DNA from: Olsenella sp. Marseille-P4559
Lineage (GTDB): Bacteria; Actinomycetota; Coriobacteriia; Coriobacteriales; Atopobiaceae
NCBI RefSeq assembly: GCF_900605015.1
Contig: NZ_LR027574.1
Span: 228,076-292,075, forward strand
Reading direction: 5' to 3'
DNA: 64,000 nucleotides
This document shows positions 52,484 to 61,228 of the stretch, piece by piece; within the stretch, counting starts at the first letter, position 1; each line of letters begins with the position of its first letter. The notes beneath the pieces are model-generated. The model made no database searches and was not told where the DNA came from. It saw only the letters and a list, made by a program, of their open reading frames with translations. A program made the position numbers and the translations under genes.

Positions 52484-54955
52484 ATGGGCGATGACGGCAT
52501 GATGGCCGAGAAGGCCCAGGATACATTGGCTGCGGCGTCTGTGGGGGGAGCTGCCGTACCGGCTCCCGTCGATGGGGCGACTGCGGCCCCGGCCGCCCCG
52601 CTCGCACCGGCGACCGCGGCCGCGACCCCCATGCCCGCCAAGAAGCCGACCGTTCCCGATGCGGCAAACTTCCGCGTCCTCGAGGAGGCTGCGCGCTCCT
52701 ACCTCAACGACAAGGAGTGGGCAAAGATTGACCGCGCCTACCACTTTGCGGCCAACTACCACCGCAATCAGCGCCGGCGTTCGGGTGAGCCCTACATCAA
52801 CCACCCTGTCGAGGTGGCTCTCATCCTCTGCAAGGACCTCCACATGGACGAGGACACCATCTGCGCCGCGCTTCTGCACGACACGGTGGAGGACACGCCC
52901 GCCACGCTCTCGCAGATCTCGTCGCTCTTTGGCGAGACGACGGCCGAGCTGGTGGATGGCGTCACCAAGCTCACGTCCATCAAGGTCACCTCGATGGACG
53001 AGAAGCAGGCCCTCAACCTGCGCAAGATGTTTCTCGCCATGTCCAAGGACATCCGCGTGGTCATTATCAAGCTGGCCGACCGCCTGCACAACATGCGCAC
53101 CCTGGCGGCACTGCCTCCTGATCGCCGCCTCTTCAAGGCGCGCGAGACCATGGACGTGTACGCGCCTCTCGCCGATCGCCTTGGCATCTCCTCCATCAAG
53201 TGGGAGCTTGAGGACTTGGCCTTCTTCTGGCTCGAGCCCGAGGAGTACCAGCGCGTGGCCCGTATGGTCCAGGACTCGCGCGCACAGCGCGAGGACGACA
53301 CCGAGGCAGCCATCAAGACCCTGGATGACGAGCTCAAGCGCGTGGGCCTCAAGAACTACCAGATTACCGGCCGCCCCAAGCACCTCTGGTCCATCTACCA
53401 AAAGATGACCCGCAAGGGCCGGGACTTCTCGGACATCTACGACCTTATCGCCCTGCGTATCATCACGCAGACGGTGGGGGATTGCTACTCGGCGCTGGGG
53501 GCTGTCCACACGCTCTGGCACCCCATGCCCGGGCGCTTCAAGGACTACATCGCCACACCCAAGGCAAACCTCTACCAGTCGCTCCATACCACCGTAGTGG
53601 GGCCGGACGGCAAACCCATAGAGATCCAGATTCGCACGGTCGAGATGCACGAGGCCTCTGAGTACGGCGTTGCCGCCCACTGGCTCTACAAGAAGGCGGG
53701 CAACTCCCGGGGCAAGATGTCGGCCGAGGACCGCTCAATCGACTCCACAATCAACTGGATTCGCAAGAGCCTCGATTGGGCCGTCGAGGATGACATCGAC
53801 GACCCCCACGAATTCCTGAACAGCCTCCGCGTGGACCTCTTCGAGCACGAGATCTTTGTCTTCACGCCAAAGGGCGAGGTCATGAGCCTGCGCCGTGACT
53901 CGACGCCGCTTGACTTTGCCTACGCCGTCCACACCGAGGTGGGCAACCACTGCGTGGGCGCCAAAGTCAACGGGTCGGTGGTCCCACTCACCTACAAGCT
54001 CAACATGGGTGACCGCGTGGAAGTCCTCACCAATAAGAACGCCAAGCCCAGCCGCGACTGGATGAACATCGTGGTCACGCCCTCGGCGCGCGCCAAGATT
54101 CGCAAGTACTTCTCGGTGGAGACGCGCGCGGACGACGCCGAGCAGGGCAGGAGCGACCTTGCCCACGAGCTGCGCCGCCGTGGCTATGGCATCTCGACGC
54201 AGCGTACCGTAAAGGCAATCGAGCGCGTGTACCCGCAGTTTGACTATCGCTCCGCTGACGACCTGTTTGCCGGCATCGGTACGGGCAAGGTCTCGTCCAA
54301 GCAGGTTGCCAACCGTATCGAGGAGGTCCTTGAGGAGGGCTCGCCCGAGCAGCTCGAGGCTGCGCGCAAGGAGGCGGAGCGCCAGGCCAGGGTCGAGCAG
54401 GCCATCAAGGAAAACAAGCCCCTCATGCAGTCCTACGCCATCACGCAGACTGCGAGGGGAGCGAGGCGTCGTAGCAACTGCGGCGTGGTCGTGAAGGGCG
54501 ATGCGGACCTTCTCGTGCATCTCGCGCACTGCTGCAACCCCGTGGCCGGTGACGATATCGTGGGTTTCATCACGCGCGGCCGCGGCGTTTCGGTGCATCG
54601 CGCCAACTGCCCCAACGTGCACGACCTCATGAACCACCCCGAGCGCATGATCCCTGTCGAGTGGGACACTTCGGGTGCCACGGAGTTCCGAGTCGAGATT
54701 GTGGTCGAGGCTACGGACCGCATGGGGCTTCTCAAGGACGTCACCATCGCGATTGGCGACGCGGGCGGGAACATCCTCTCCGCTGCGACGCAGACGGGCA
54801 AGCGGGGCATCGCGCGCCTGCGCTTTATCGTGGCCATCTCGGACGCAAGCCTTCTGGACGCACTGCTCGCCAGCGTTTCTCGCGTGCCTTCCGTTTACGA
54901 TGCACGGCGCATCATGCCCGGTGAGGGTGCCAGCCAGATGAAGAGAAGGGTGTAG
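52484..54955 (+). CDS. rel: Bifunctional (p)ppGpp synthetase/hydrolase (Rel/SpoT)
   Basis: 823 aa from the ATG at 52484 with AGGAGGAGG upstream. After an Ala/Pro-rich N-terminal extension of ~55 residues come the HD hydrolase (INHPVEVAL at about 104, LLHDTVEDT at about 130), the synthetase (RFKDYIATPKANLYQSLHT, about 349), the TGS domain (EIFVFTPKGEVMSL, about 456), the zinc-finger/helical part with HCCNPVAGDDI and HRANCPN, and a C-terminal ACT domain. Both active sites look intact, so it makes and degrades the stringent-response alarmone. Confidence 0.95.
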   Translation: MGDDGMMAEKAQDTLAAASVGGAAVPAPVDGATAAPAAPLAPATAAATPMPAKKPTVPDAANFRVLEEAARSYLNDKEWAKIDRAYHFAANYHRNQRRRSGEPYINHPVEVALILCKDLHMDEDTICAALLHDTVEDTPATLSQISSLFGETTAELVDGVTKLTSIKVTSMDEKQALNLRKMFLAMSKDIRVVIIKLADRLHNMRTLAALPPDRRLFKARETMDVYAPLADRLGISSIKWELEDLAFFWLEPEEYQRVARMVQDSRAQREDDTEAAIKTLDDELKRVGLKNYQITGRPKHLWSIYQKMTRKGRDFSDIYDLIALRIITQTVGDCYSALGAVHTLWHPMPGRFKDYIATPKANLYQSLHTTVVGPDGKPIEIQIRTVEMHEASEYGVAAHWLYKKAGNSRGKMSAEDRSIDSTINWIRKSLDWAVEDDIDDPHEFLNSLRVDLFEHEIFVFTPKGEVMSLRRDSTPLDFAYAVHTEVGNHCVGAKVNGSVVPLTYKLNMGDRVEVLTNKNAKPSRDWMNIVVTPSARAKIRKYFSVETRADDAEQGRSDLAHELRRRGYGISTQRTVKAIERVYPQFDYRSADDLFAGIGTGKVSSKQVANRIEEVLEEGSPEQLEAARKEAERQARVEQAIKENKPLMQSYAITQTARGARRRSNCGVVVKGDADLLVHLAHCCNPVAGDDIVGFITRGRGVSVHRANCPNVHDLMNHPERMIPVEWDTSGATEFRVEIVVEATDRMGLLKDVTIAIGDAGGNILSAATQTGKRGIARLRFIVAISDASLLDALLASVSRVPSVYDARRIMPGEGASQMKRRV

Positions 54956-54962
54956 TTCCAGC

Positions 54963-55640
54963 ATGACGGGCTACTTCCGCGACGCGGGTTCATTTGAAGT
55001 TTCTTCTGGCGGTGACGTGGTGCGCGTCTTTGTCGTTGGGCCCATCCAGACCAACTGCTACGCTTACGTCTCTGCCGGCGAGGCCCTAATCGTCGATCCC
55101 GGTGCGGCAGGCGTGCGGGTGGCTGCGGCGCTTTCTGGCGAGAAGGTCGTCTGCGTGGTGGGGACCCACGGCCACGGAGACCATGTGGGTGGCGTAGCAG
55201 CGCTTGTCTCGGCAACAGGTGCGCCCTTCGAGCTTGCGGCACCGGACGTCGAGATGGCCGAGCACGCCAGCAACCCACGCCATTCCGGCTCGGGAGTCTC
55301 CTACGACAACGATGCCCCCGCACCTTCTCGGCTGCTTGTCGAGGGCGACGTAGTCAAGGTGGGTACGGCGCAGTTCCGCGTGATGGAGACGCCTGGTCAC
55401 ACGCCAGGTGGAATCTGCCTGGTGGGGGAGGGCACGGCCGACGGCATCGCCTTCGTGGGCGATACGCTCTTTCCGGGATCCTGCGGGCGCACCGACCTCG
55501 ATGGTGGTGACCCAGACGCCATGCGCCAATCGCTCTCGCGCATGGGCCGCGAGATCGCTCCAAAGACGGTCTTGCTCTGCGGGCACGGCCCTGCGACCAC
55601 GATGGCCGAGGAGCTTGAGAACAACCCCTTCGTGCAGTGA
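54963..55640 (+). CDS. MBL-fold hydrolase (glyoxalase II-like)
   Basis: 225 aa. Metal site THGHGDHVGG (about residue 62), second His in TPGHTPGG (about 143), Asp in FVGDTLFPGSCGR (about 163) and His in LCGHGPATT (about 207). N-terminal GPIQTNCYAY is typical of YcbL-type hydroxyacylglutathione-hydrolase relatives. Starts seven bases after rel, a common gene pair. Confidence 0.9.
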   Translation: MTGYFRDAGSFEVSSGGDVVRVFVVGPIQTNCYAYVSAGEALIVDPGAAGVRVAAALSGEKVVCVVGTHGHGDHVGGVAALVSATGAPFELAAPDVEMAEHASNPRHSGSGVSYDNDAPAPSRLLVEGDVVKVGTAQFRVMETPGHTPGGICLVGEGTADGIAFVGDTLFPGSCGRTDLDGGDPDAMRQSLSRMGREIAPKTVLLCGHGPATTMAEELENNPFVQ

Positions 55641-55686
55641 GGTATTTGCTGGCGCATCTGGTATAGTTCTCAGGTGCGCATGGCGC

Positions 55687-55772
55687 GCCCGAGTGGCGGA
55701 ATGGCAGACGCGGAGGTCTCAAAAACCTCTGAGGGAAACCTCGTGTGGGTTCGACCCCCACCTCGGGCACCA
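55687..55772 (+). tRNA. tRNA-Leu (anticodon CAA)
   Basis: 86 nt with encoded CCA. Acceptor stem GCCCGAG pairs with CTCGGGC. The anticodon stem-loop reads GAGGT-CTCAAAA-ACCTC, placing CAA at 34-36 (decodes UUG). A long variable arm (TGAGGGAAACCTCGT) and TGGGTTCGACCCCCA T-arm fit the class II Leu type. Confidence 0.96.
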
Positions 55773-55955
55773 GTTATCCTGGCGTTTCTCGGTAGCATGT
55801 TGTCTCGATGGAGACGTGCGTCTCGAAAGAGGGTCGTTGCGCTAGCTGGTTGGCTGGGGTACTATCATCCATGCGTGAACATGCGAAGCGGGGCATACTG
55901 TCCCCACCTGAACGGCGCCCACGCGGCAGCTGTCTGGTCAGACAAAGAGTTCTCA

Positions 55956-56016
55956 CCACCCAGGCATGGGTGGCCCTTGTCTCCCGACGGCTGTGTGTCA
56001 TCGGGAGTTGTTTTTT
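55956..56016 (+). promoter_or_regulatory. infC leader with attenuator hairpin
   Basis: Two stems: CCACCCA / TGGGTGG (55956-55973) and CTCCCGA / TCGGGAG (55981-56007), the latter followed by TTGTTTTTT like an intrinsic terminator. It lies only ~45 bases before infC and after the tRNA gene. In many bacteria infC-rpmI-rplT is controlled by a leader that L20 or translation status switches; this looks like that kind of attenuator. Mechanism inferred. Confidence 0.62.
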
Positions 56017-56059
56017 GTTCGCGGCGCCAGGCGCCGCAGAGAGAGGAAGGTGTAGAGAG

Positions 56060-56632
56060 ATAGCCAGAAACGATGGTCCTCGCGTCAACGGGGAAATCAC
56101 CTCACGCACGTGCCGCCTCATCGGTGTCGATGGCTCGCAGCTGGGCCTGTTTGGCGTGCGTGACGCCTTGCGCATCGCGCAGGAGCAGGGGCTTGACCTC
56201 GTGGAGATCGCGCCCAACGCGAACCCTCCGGTATGCAAGGTGCTCGACTACAGCAAGTACAAGTACGAGCAGGATCGTAAGGCCAAGATGGCGCGCAAGA
56301 ACCAGGCGCGCATCGAGGTCAAAGAGATGAAGTTCCGCCCCAAGATCGACGTGGGTGATTACGAGACCAAGAAGGCCCACGTGATGCGCTTCCTCAAGAA
56401 GGGCGCAAAGGTCAAGATCACGATCATGTTCCGCGGTCGTGAGATGGCCCACCCCGAGCAGGGACGCATCGTGCTCGACCGTCTTGCCGAGGACCTCAAG
56501 CCTTGGGCCACCGTCGAGCAGCAGCCCCTCATGGAGGGCCGCAACATGCACATGCTCATTGCCCCCATCAAGGGTGCGTTCGATGTGACGCCCCAGGGCG
56601 GCGAAGACACGAGTGAGAAGAAGGAGAAGTAA
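56060..56632 (+). CDS. infC: Translation initiation factor IF-3, probable AUA start
   Basis: 190 aa if started at ATA 56060. IF-3 homology begins at [20 protein letters not shown]; no ATG, GTG or TTG stands in frame close before it, while GGAAGG lies nine bases upstream of the ATA. Rare start codons (AUU in E. coli) let IF-3 repress its own synthesis. The N-domain, the Lys-rich linker ([20 protein letters not shown]) and the C-domain ([17 protein letters not shown]) are complete. A longer frame starting at 55808 would include the attenuator and is unlikely. Confidence 0.92.
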   Translation: MARNDGPRVNGEITSRTCRLIGVDGSQLGLFGVRDALRIAQEQGLDLVEIAPNANPPVCKVLDYSKYKYEQDRKAKMARKNQARIEVKEMKFRPKIDVGDYETKKAHVMRFLKKGAKVKITIMFRGREMAHPEQGRIVLDRLAEDLKPWATVEQQPLMEGRNMHMLIAPIKGAFDVTPQGGEDTSEKKEK

Positions 56633-56633
56633 C

Positions 56634-56831
56634 ATGCCCAAGATGAAGACGCACAAGGGTACCGCAAAGCGCTTCCGTCGCACTGGTACCGGCAAGATTA
56701 TGCGTGCCAAGGCCTTCAAGAGCCACATCCTGTCCAAGAAGTCCCAGAAGCGCATTCGCAACTTCCGCAAAGAGGCGGTGCTCGCTCCCAGCGACGTCAA
56801 GGTTGTCTCCCAGCGCATGGGTTCCAAGTAG
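56634..56831 (+). CDS. rpmI: Ribosomal protein bL35
   Basis: 65 aa, [21 protein letters not shown] start typical of bL35, highly basic. The ATG is one base after the infC stop, with AAGGAG upstream inside infC. Part of the large subunit. Confidence 0.97.
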   Translation: MPKMKTHKGTAKRFRRTGTGKIMRAKAFKSHILSKKSQKRIRNFRKEAVLAPSDVKVVSQRMGSK

Positions 56832-56877
56832 GCGCTTCGCGCGTCCCGATTTTCCCTCAACGAGGAGTTGATTAGAT

Positions 56878-57243
56878 ATGTCCCGAGTCAAGCGCGCAGT
56901 CGCTGGCCGCAAGAAGCGTCAGACCCTGGTCGAGCGTACCAAGGGTTATTACGGAACTTCCTCTCGTACCTTCCGCGGCATGAAGGAGCAGGCTCAGCAC
57001 TCTGGCCAGTATCAGTATCGTGATCGCCGCAACAAGAAGCGCGACTTCCGCAGCCTGTGGATTCAGCGTATCAACGCTGCTGCCCGCATGAACGACCTTT
57101 CCTACAGCACCTTCATGCATGGCCTCAAGCTTGCCGGCGTCGAGCTGGACCGCAAGGTTCTCGCCGAGATTGCCTACGGCGACGAGGAGGCATTCGCTGA
57201 CCTCGCCGGCGTTGCCAAGAAGGCCCTCGCTGACGCAGAGTAG
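56878..57243 (+). CDS. rplT: Ribosomal protein bL20
   Basis: 121 aa, normal length, basic. [26 protein letters not shown] and [23 protein letters not shown] are family blocks. GAGGAG lies upstream of the ATG. Last gene of the infC operon; L20 usually represses it. Confidence 0.97.
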   Translation: MSRVKRAVAGRKKRQTLVERTKGYYGTSSRTFRGMKEQAQHSGQYQYRDRRNKKRDFRSLWIQRINAAARMNDLSYSTFMHGLKLAGVELDRKVLAEIAYGDEEAFADLAGVAKKALADAE

Positions 57244-57285
57244 CTCTACGGCATGCACTAGCACTAGCTCTTTGGTTTGACTGAT

Positions 57286-57318
57286 AGCGGCAGCGGGCTT
57301 GTCCCGGTGCCGCTTTTT
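57286..57318 (+). terminator. Rho-independent terminator of the infC-rpmI-rplT operon
   Basis: Seven-base stem AGCGGCA / TGCCGCT with a GC-rich inner loop, then TTTT. Confidence 0.82.
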
Positions 57319-57672
57319 GAGACAAGGGGATAGCCCCCTAGTCTCATCCCATTGGTTGTGCGATGCCACTTTGCACAAAAGTGCTCTATCGCGGGGAAAT
57401 TGGTGACTCGTTGCACAAAAGCGGGCTATCGCGGGGCGTTTTTGGTGCCGTATCATCAAATTATTAACTACGTTTACAGTAAAATGCATAAAATTAAACA
57501 TTAATTCGAAACCATGCATTCAATATTACATATTTGATATCAGAGTGAGAAAATCACCCAGCGATAGCCCGCTTTTGTGCACAAGACTCCCAAAACCCCA
57601 TCGATAGAGCCACTTTGTGCATTGTGGGACAAGGGTGTGGGACGAGGGGACTGTCCCCTTGCCTCTTGTCTC
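57318..57672. repeat. Composite inverted-repeat element with AT-rich centre
   Basis: Two direct copies of a ~25-base unit TGCACAAAAG...CTATCGCGGGG (57372-57396, 57412-57436) face two inverted copies (57561-57581, 57601-57621). The ~125 bases between the two halves are strongly AT-rich (57437-57560). Outside them lie palindromes with GAGACAAGGGG (57318-57346) and AGGGGACTGTCCCCT (57645-57659) plus TTGTCTCA. The whole gap 57319-57678 has no gene. It looks like a miniature inverted-repeat-type element or a structured intergenic repeat. Confidence 0.72.
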
Positions 57673-57678
57673 ATTCTG

Positions 57679-58917
57679 TTAGCCTTGGCGACCGTTGCCC
57701 TTGCTGTCGGAATGGACGCCGAGAAGCTCTTCGCGTCCTTCTTCGTGGCGTTCACGCGCTCTCGCAGATTCTTCCGCAAAGGCCGGGTCATCCGGTCCTA
57801 CCAGCTCGTCATCACCGGTGTGCGGATCTTTATGGTGGCGCAGTACGGGCTCAAAGAGATGCAGGTGGCTGGCGAAGGCCCCGGAAATCACGAGTAACAA
57901 CAGGAAAATGCAGATGCGTGGCACCGTAGTCACCTGCGTCATGACCAGCGCACCCGCACAGAGAAGCGCCGTCCACGCGTACACCACGAGCACAGCTTGT
58001 CGTTGGTCAAAGCCCTCGGCCAGAAGGCGATGGTGGATGTGTCCACGATCCGCTCGACCGACGCTCACGTGAGCCCTGGTGCGGCGAACGATTGCGGAGA
58101 ACGTGTCGATGATGGGGATGCCCGCAATCACAAGGGGCACGATGATTGTGGTAAGGCCAGCAATTCTTGTCACCGAGAGAAGCGAGATCGTCCCTAGTGC
58201 AAAACCCAAGGTAAGTGAGCCGGAATCACCCAGAAAGATACTTGCTGGGTGGAAGTTGTAGTGGAGAAAGCCAAGCGTCGAACCAGCAATTGCACAGGCA
58301 AGCGCAGCAGCGTCGAGACGCCCCGCCCAGATCGAGAGCACAAACATCGTCACAGAGGCAATGCACGAGATGCCCGAGGCAAGTCCGTCCAACCCGTCGA
58401 TGAGGTTGGTGATATTCGCGTAAGCAACCAGATAGATGATGGTTGCGGGGTAGGTGAGCCAACCAAGCTCGATGAACTCCCCGGGTTCAAAGGGGTTTGC
58501 AATCACGCCGATAACTAGACCGCCCAAAGCAGCAACGGTGGCGGCAAGCACCTGCCCGGCGAGCTTCGCCTTGGGGGAGAGCGAGTATTTGTCGTCGAGA
58601 AGTCCGGTTGTGAAGATGATGACAAATGCTAGGACGAGCATCCAGTAGTTCACCGAGAGTCGCGGCGAGGGGACGAGAACAACCGGCCAGTCAAAGTAGG
58701 TGGTGCCAATGTACTGGACTGTGAAAGCGGCAACGATTCCTGCAAAGATTGCGATACCGCCCATGCGGGGGATAGGCGTCTTGTTCACGCGGCGCTTGCT
58801 GGGATAGTCGATGGCGCCAATCCTAACGGCAATCTTTCTAGCAAGGGGCGTGACTGCAAGCGCACTAGCGAGAGAGGCGGCAAACAAGCAGAAAAATGAT
58901 AGCCAGTACCTGGGCAC
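57679..58917 (-). CDS. Undecaprenyl-phosphate sugar-1-phosphate transferase (WecA/TagO/MraY family)
   Basis: 412 aa from the GTG at 58917, preferred because GGGAGAGG precedes it on the minus strand; an ATG at 58986 lacks such a site. About eleven hydrophobic segments. Family motifs: TPIPRMGG, GLLDDKYSLSPKAKL (catalytic Asp pair), NLIDGLDGLASG, FLGDSGSL and the HIHHRLL signature of the GlcNAc-1-P transferases. Starts a polymer such as teichoic acid, O-antigen or arabinogalactan-like glycan on undecaprenyl phosphate. A hydrophilic acidic tail of ~60 residues follows the last helix. Confidence 0.92.
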   Translation of the reverse strand: MPRYWLSFFCLFAASLASALAVTPLARKIAVRIGAIDYPSKRRVNKTPIPRMGGIAIFAGIVAAFTVQYIGTTYFDWPVVLVPSPRLSVNYWMLVLAFVIIFTTGLLDDKYSLSPKAKLAGQVLAATVAALGGLVIGVIANPFEPGEFIELGWLTYPATIIYLVAYANITNLIDGLDGLASGISCIASVTMFVLSIWAGRLDAAALACAIAGSTLGFLHYNFHPASIFLGDSGSLTLGFALGTISLLSVTRIAGLTTIIVPLVIAGIPIIDTFSAIVRRTRAHVSVGRADRGHIHHRLLAEGFDQRQAVLVVYAWTALLCAGALVMTQVTTVPRICIFLLLLVISGAFASHLHLFEPVLRHHKDPHTGDDELVGPDDPAFAEESARARERHEEGREELLGVHSDSKGNGRQG

Positions 58918-59154
58918 CGTCCGACACCTCTCCCTTCTCGCTACCTTCCCTCGCCAGACATCATACACAGAAACGTTCGAAAACATGCCGTTAGGCAGCT
59001 ATGGGTGAAATGGGCGAAGGGATGGAACGGTTGTTTACTTGGACTTTATTCGGACCCCTCTTGAATGCTGCGCAAAAAAGCCCCAATACATCTATTGTGT
59101 ATGCACCGCTCGCCGTGTCAAGACTGGTATCCAGATGCCCATTCGCCTACATTG

Positions 59155-59330
59155 GAACTGTCGTCCCCCTGCGGTACAAACTGGGTGAACCGACAAGCGT
59201 TACGAGGGAGTCCAACATCTCGTTCTGAAAGGGGATCCTCCGTTGCTGAGGAAGCCGGAAGGGGCGATGAGGACACCCACCTTCTGAAGGTGGGTTCATA
59301 ATCGTATCCGCAGGGGGCGGCTTTCCTGTC
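59155..59330 (+). ncRNA. ssrS: 6S RNA candidate
   Basis: Located in a ~540-base gap without protein genes. The closing stem pairs CCCCCTGCGG (59165-59174) with CCGCAGGGGG (59308-59317). The interior follows the E. coli 6S RNA layout: CCTCCGTTGCTGAGGAAGCC resembles its terminal loop segment, and GACACCCACCTTCTGAAGGTGGGTT (hairpin 59275-59295) matches the GACACATTCACCTT hairpin on its 3' side. Length (~175 nt) fits. 6S RNA binds RNA polymerase holoenzyme by mimicking an open promoter. Ends are approximate; no promoter assigned. The rest of the gap (58918-59154) shows nothing I can support. Confidence 0.72.
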
Positions 59331-59456
59331 TTCTCTCGCATGCGCCATAGCAACGGCACCGTAGGTGCGCCATGTGCTTGTCTTCCGCAATTACCGTACT
59401 TTGGCGTTGACACGGGCACCGCAAATTGCGACAATGGCTCCCGCGCATGAGCGTCT

Positions 59457-59532
59457 GGGGATGTAGCTCAGTTGGGAGAGCGCTGCCTTCGCAAGGCAGA
59501 GGCCGAGGGTTCGAATCCCTTCATCTCCACCA
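59457..59532 (+). tRNA. tRNA-Ala (anticodon CGC)
   Basis: 76 nt with encoded CCA. Acceptor GGGGATG / CATCTCC (one G-U), D-arm GCTCAGTTGGGAGAGC, anticodon stem-loop CTGCC-TTCGCAA-GGCAG with CGC at 34-36, T-arm GAGGGTTCGAATCCCTT. Confidence 0.96.
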
Positions 59533-59543
59533 GAGACAGATAG

Positions 59544-59577
59544 GCGAACACCTCTATCTCGGGGTGCTCGCTTTTTT
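59544..59577 (+). terminator. Rho-independent terminator after tRNA-Ala
   Basis: Nine-base stem GCGAACACC / GGTGCTCGC with one mismatch, followed by six T. Confidence 0.8.
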
Positions 59578-59783
59578 GTTCGACGCCGGGTCTCTTGCGC
59601 GCTCTGCCGACTCCGGAAGGCGCGTTTGCGCAGCAGCTCCGTCGCGAATCGGGCTTCCGGTGCCAATCCGGTGCCGAGGCAAGAGTTGCCGGACAGTGCC
59701 GCCCCTTGCCCCCGGATGACAACCGATTGGCTACGAGATAGACTAGCAGCGCATAATTCGAGTCTGATGGGAGCATGGCAGGG

Positions 59784-60785
59784 ATGGAGGATCTCATCGC
59801 CAAGCTGGACGCATCCTCCTACGACGTCTGCGGGCTTTGCCCGCGCCGCTGCGGAGCCGCACGTTCCAAGGGCCGCGCTGGCAGCTGTGGAGCCACCTCC
59901 ACCCCGCGCGCCGCCAGGGCTGCGCTTCACTTCTGGGAGGAGCCGCCCATCTCGGGCGAGGTCGGCTCGGGAGCCATCTTCTTCACGGGTTGTCCCCTCC
60001 GTTGCTGCTTCTGCCAGAACCACCTCATCTCACAGGAGGGCTTCGGCCTTGCCGTCTCCACTTCGCGCATCGCCGAGATGATGCTCGAGCTTCAGGCCCA
60101 AGGTGCTCTCAACATCAATCTTGTGACCCCTCTGCACTTTGCGCCAACCGTCCGCAAGGCGGTGCTCCTCGCTCGCGAGAATGGCCTTGCCCTGCCTATC
60201 GTCTGCAACACCTCCGGCTACGAGCTGCCCGAGGTCGTACGCGCGATGTCCGACGTCATCGACATCTGGCTCACCGACTTCAAATACGCAAGCCCCACCT
60301 TGGCAGGCAAGCTCTCCGCCGCACCAAACTACCCGAGCGTTGCGGCAGCAGCCCTGCAGGAGATGGTCGCCTCCGTGAGCGCCGCAGGCGGCCGCGAGCT
60401 GGGCGAAGACGGTGCGATGAGGCGCGGGGTCATCGTCCGCCACCTGGTGCTGCCTGGCCACGTGGATGACTCCTGCGCGGTTCTCGACTGCGTCTGGGAG
60501 GCCTGTGGCAATGCGGCTGACCTCTCGGTCATGAACCAGTACACGCCCAATGACATCTGCCGCAAGGCGGGCGGCGACCTTGCGCGCGGCGTGACGGACG
60601 AGGAGTACGAGATAGTCCTCTGCCACGCGGACGACCTCGGCTTCGAGAACATCTGGTGGCAGGAGGGCGACACCGTCTCCGAAAGCTTCGTGCCCGAGTT
60701 CGACGCCACCGGCGTCGAGGGGCCAGAGCTACAAATCGCGCAGGCATCCGCCCCCGTAGCGCCCGATGGCCGCAAAGGGGTATAG
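59784..60785 (+). CDS. Radical SAM protein (PflA-like, COG1313 type)
   Basis: 333 aa from the ATG at 59784; an ATG at 59775 sits too close to its GGGAG to be preferred. The [4Fe-4S]-SAM motif CxxxCxxC is FTGCPLRCCFCQN (about residue 70). An N-terminal cysteine cluster CGLCPRRCGAARSKGRAGSC (about residues 12-33) and HFWEEPPISG match the family of uncharacterised radical SAM proteins related to pyruvate formate-lyase activases. The target is unknown and no partner enzyme is adjacent. Confidence 0.85.
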   Translation: MEDLIAKLDASSYDVCGLCPRRCGAARSKGRAGSCGATSTPRAARAALHFWEEPPISGEVGSGAIFFTGCPLRCCFCQNHLISQEGFGLAVSTSRIAEMMLELQAQGALNINLVTPLHFAPTVRKAVLLARENGLALPIVCNTSGYELPEVVRAMSDVIDIWLTDFKYASPTLAGKLSAAPNYPSVAAAALQEMVASVSAAGGRELGEDGAMRRGVIVRHLVLPGHVDDSCAVLDCVWEACGNAADLSVMNQYTPNDICRKAGGDLARGVTDEEYEIVLCHADDLGFENIWWQEGDTVSESFVPEFDATGVEGPELQIAQASAPVAPDGRKGV

Positions 60786-60842
60786 ACTCTCAGACAACTG
60801 TACGCAATCGCGTGCCCGCCACGCGTCCACCATGGAGGTCCC

Positions 60843-61154
60843 ATGCCAGAGAACACGCCACTCTCCGACGAGGAGAGGTCAGAGCTGGAGAGGCTCCGCG
60901 CCGAGAAGGCCGCCCGCGAAAGGGCCCAGGAGGCCGCCCGTGAGCGCGCAGAGTTCGAGCGCCTGAAGGCCGAGAAGGCCACCAGCGAGAAGGACGCTGC
61001 CGAGCAGCAAAGAATCGCCGTGGCGCGCGAAAAGGGCCGTCAGCTCATGGAGCCCGACGACGATGACCTCCGCATGCCCAAGGGCCAGAAGATCGTTATC
61101 GCCATCGTGGTCGTAGTGGCGGCGGTGTGGCTTCTCGCCATGGCGCTCGGCTAG
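60843..61154 (+). CDS. Small coiled-coil protein with C-terminal membrane helix
   Basis: 103 aa. Residues ~8-65 are an Ala/Glu/Arg/Lys-rich helix with heptad character; residues ~82-102 are hydrophobic (IVIAIVVVVAAVWLLAMAL). Tail-anchored layout, no known family. GGAGG is upstream of the ATG. It precedes pncB by 74 bases. Confidence 0.7.
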   Translation: MPENTPLSDEERSELERLRAEKAARERAQEAARERAEFERLKAEKATSEKDAAEQQRIAVAREKGRQLMEPDDDDLRMPKGQKIVIAIVVVVAAVWLLAMALG

Positions 61155-61228
61155 GCGCGCAACCACATGGAAGTCCGGCGCAGGGCAGCCCCCATGCCCG
61201 CGCCAGCAGACGGGAGGAAGTAGCAGCA

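Noticed and set aside
55808-56059. N-terminal extension of IF-3 from an upstream ATG
   Set aside because: It would be translated from the attenuator hairpin and encodes no IF-3-like sequence; the extension is Arg/Cys-rich and unlike the family.
57372-57621. CRISPR or tandem array from the repeated TGCACAAAAG units
   Set aside because: The four units are arranged as two direct and two inverted copies, not as a regular array.
59001-59301. Short + strand frames in the gap before tRNA-Ala
   Set aside because: They overlap the 6S RNA candidate, have no ribosome-binding sites worth noting and no known domain.
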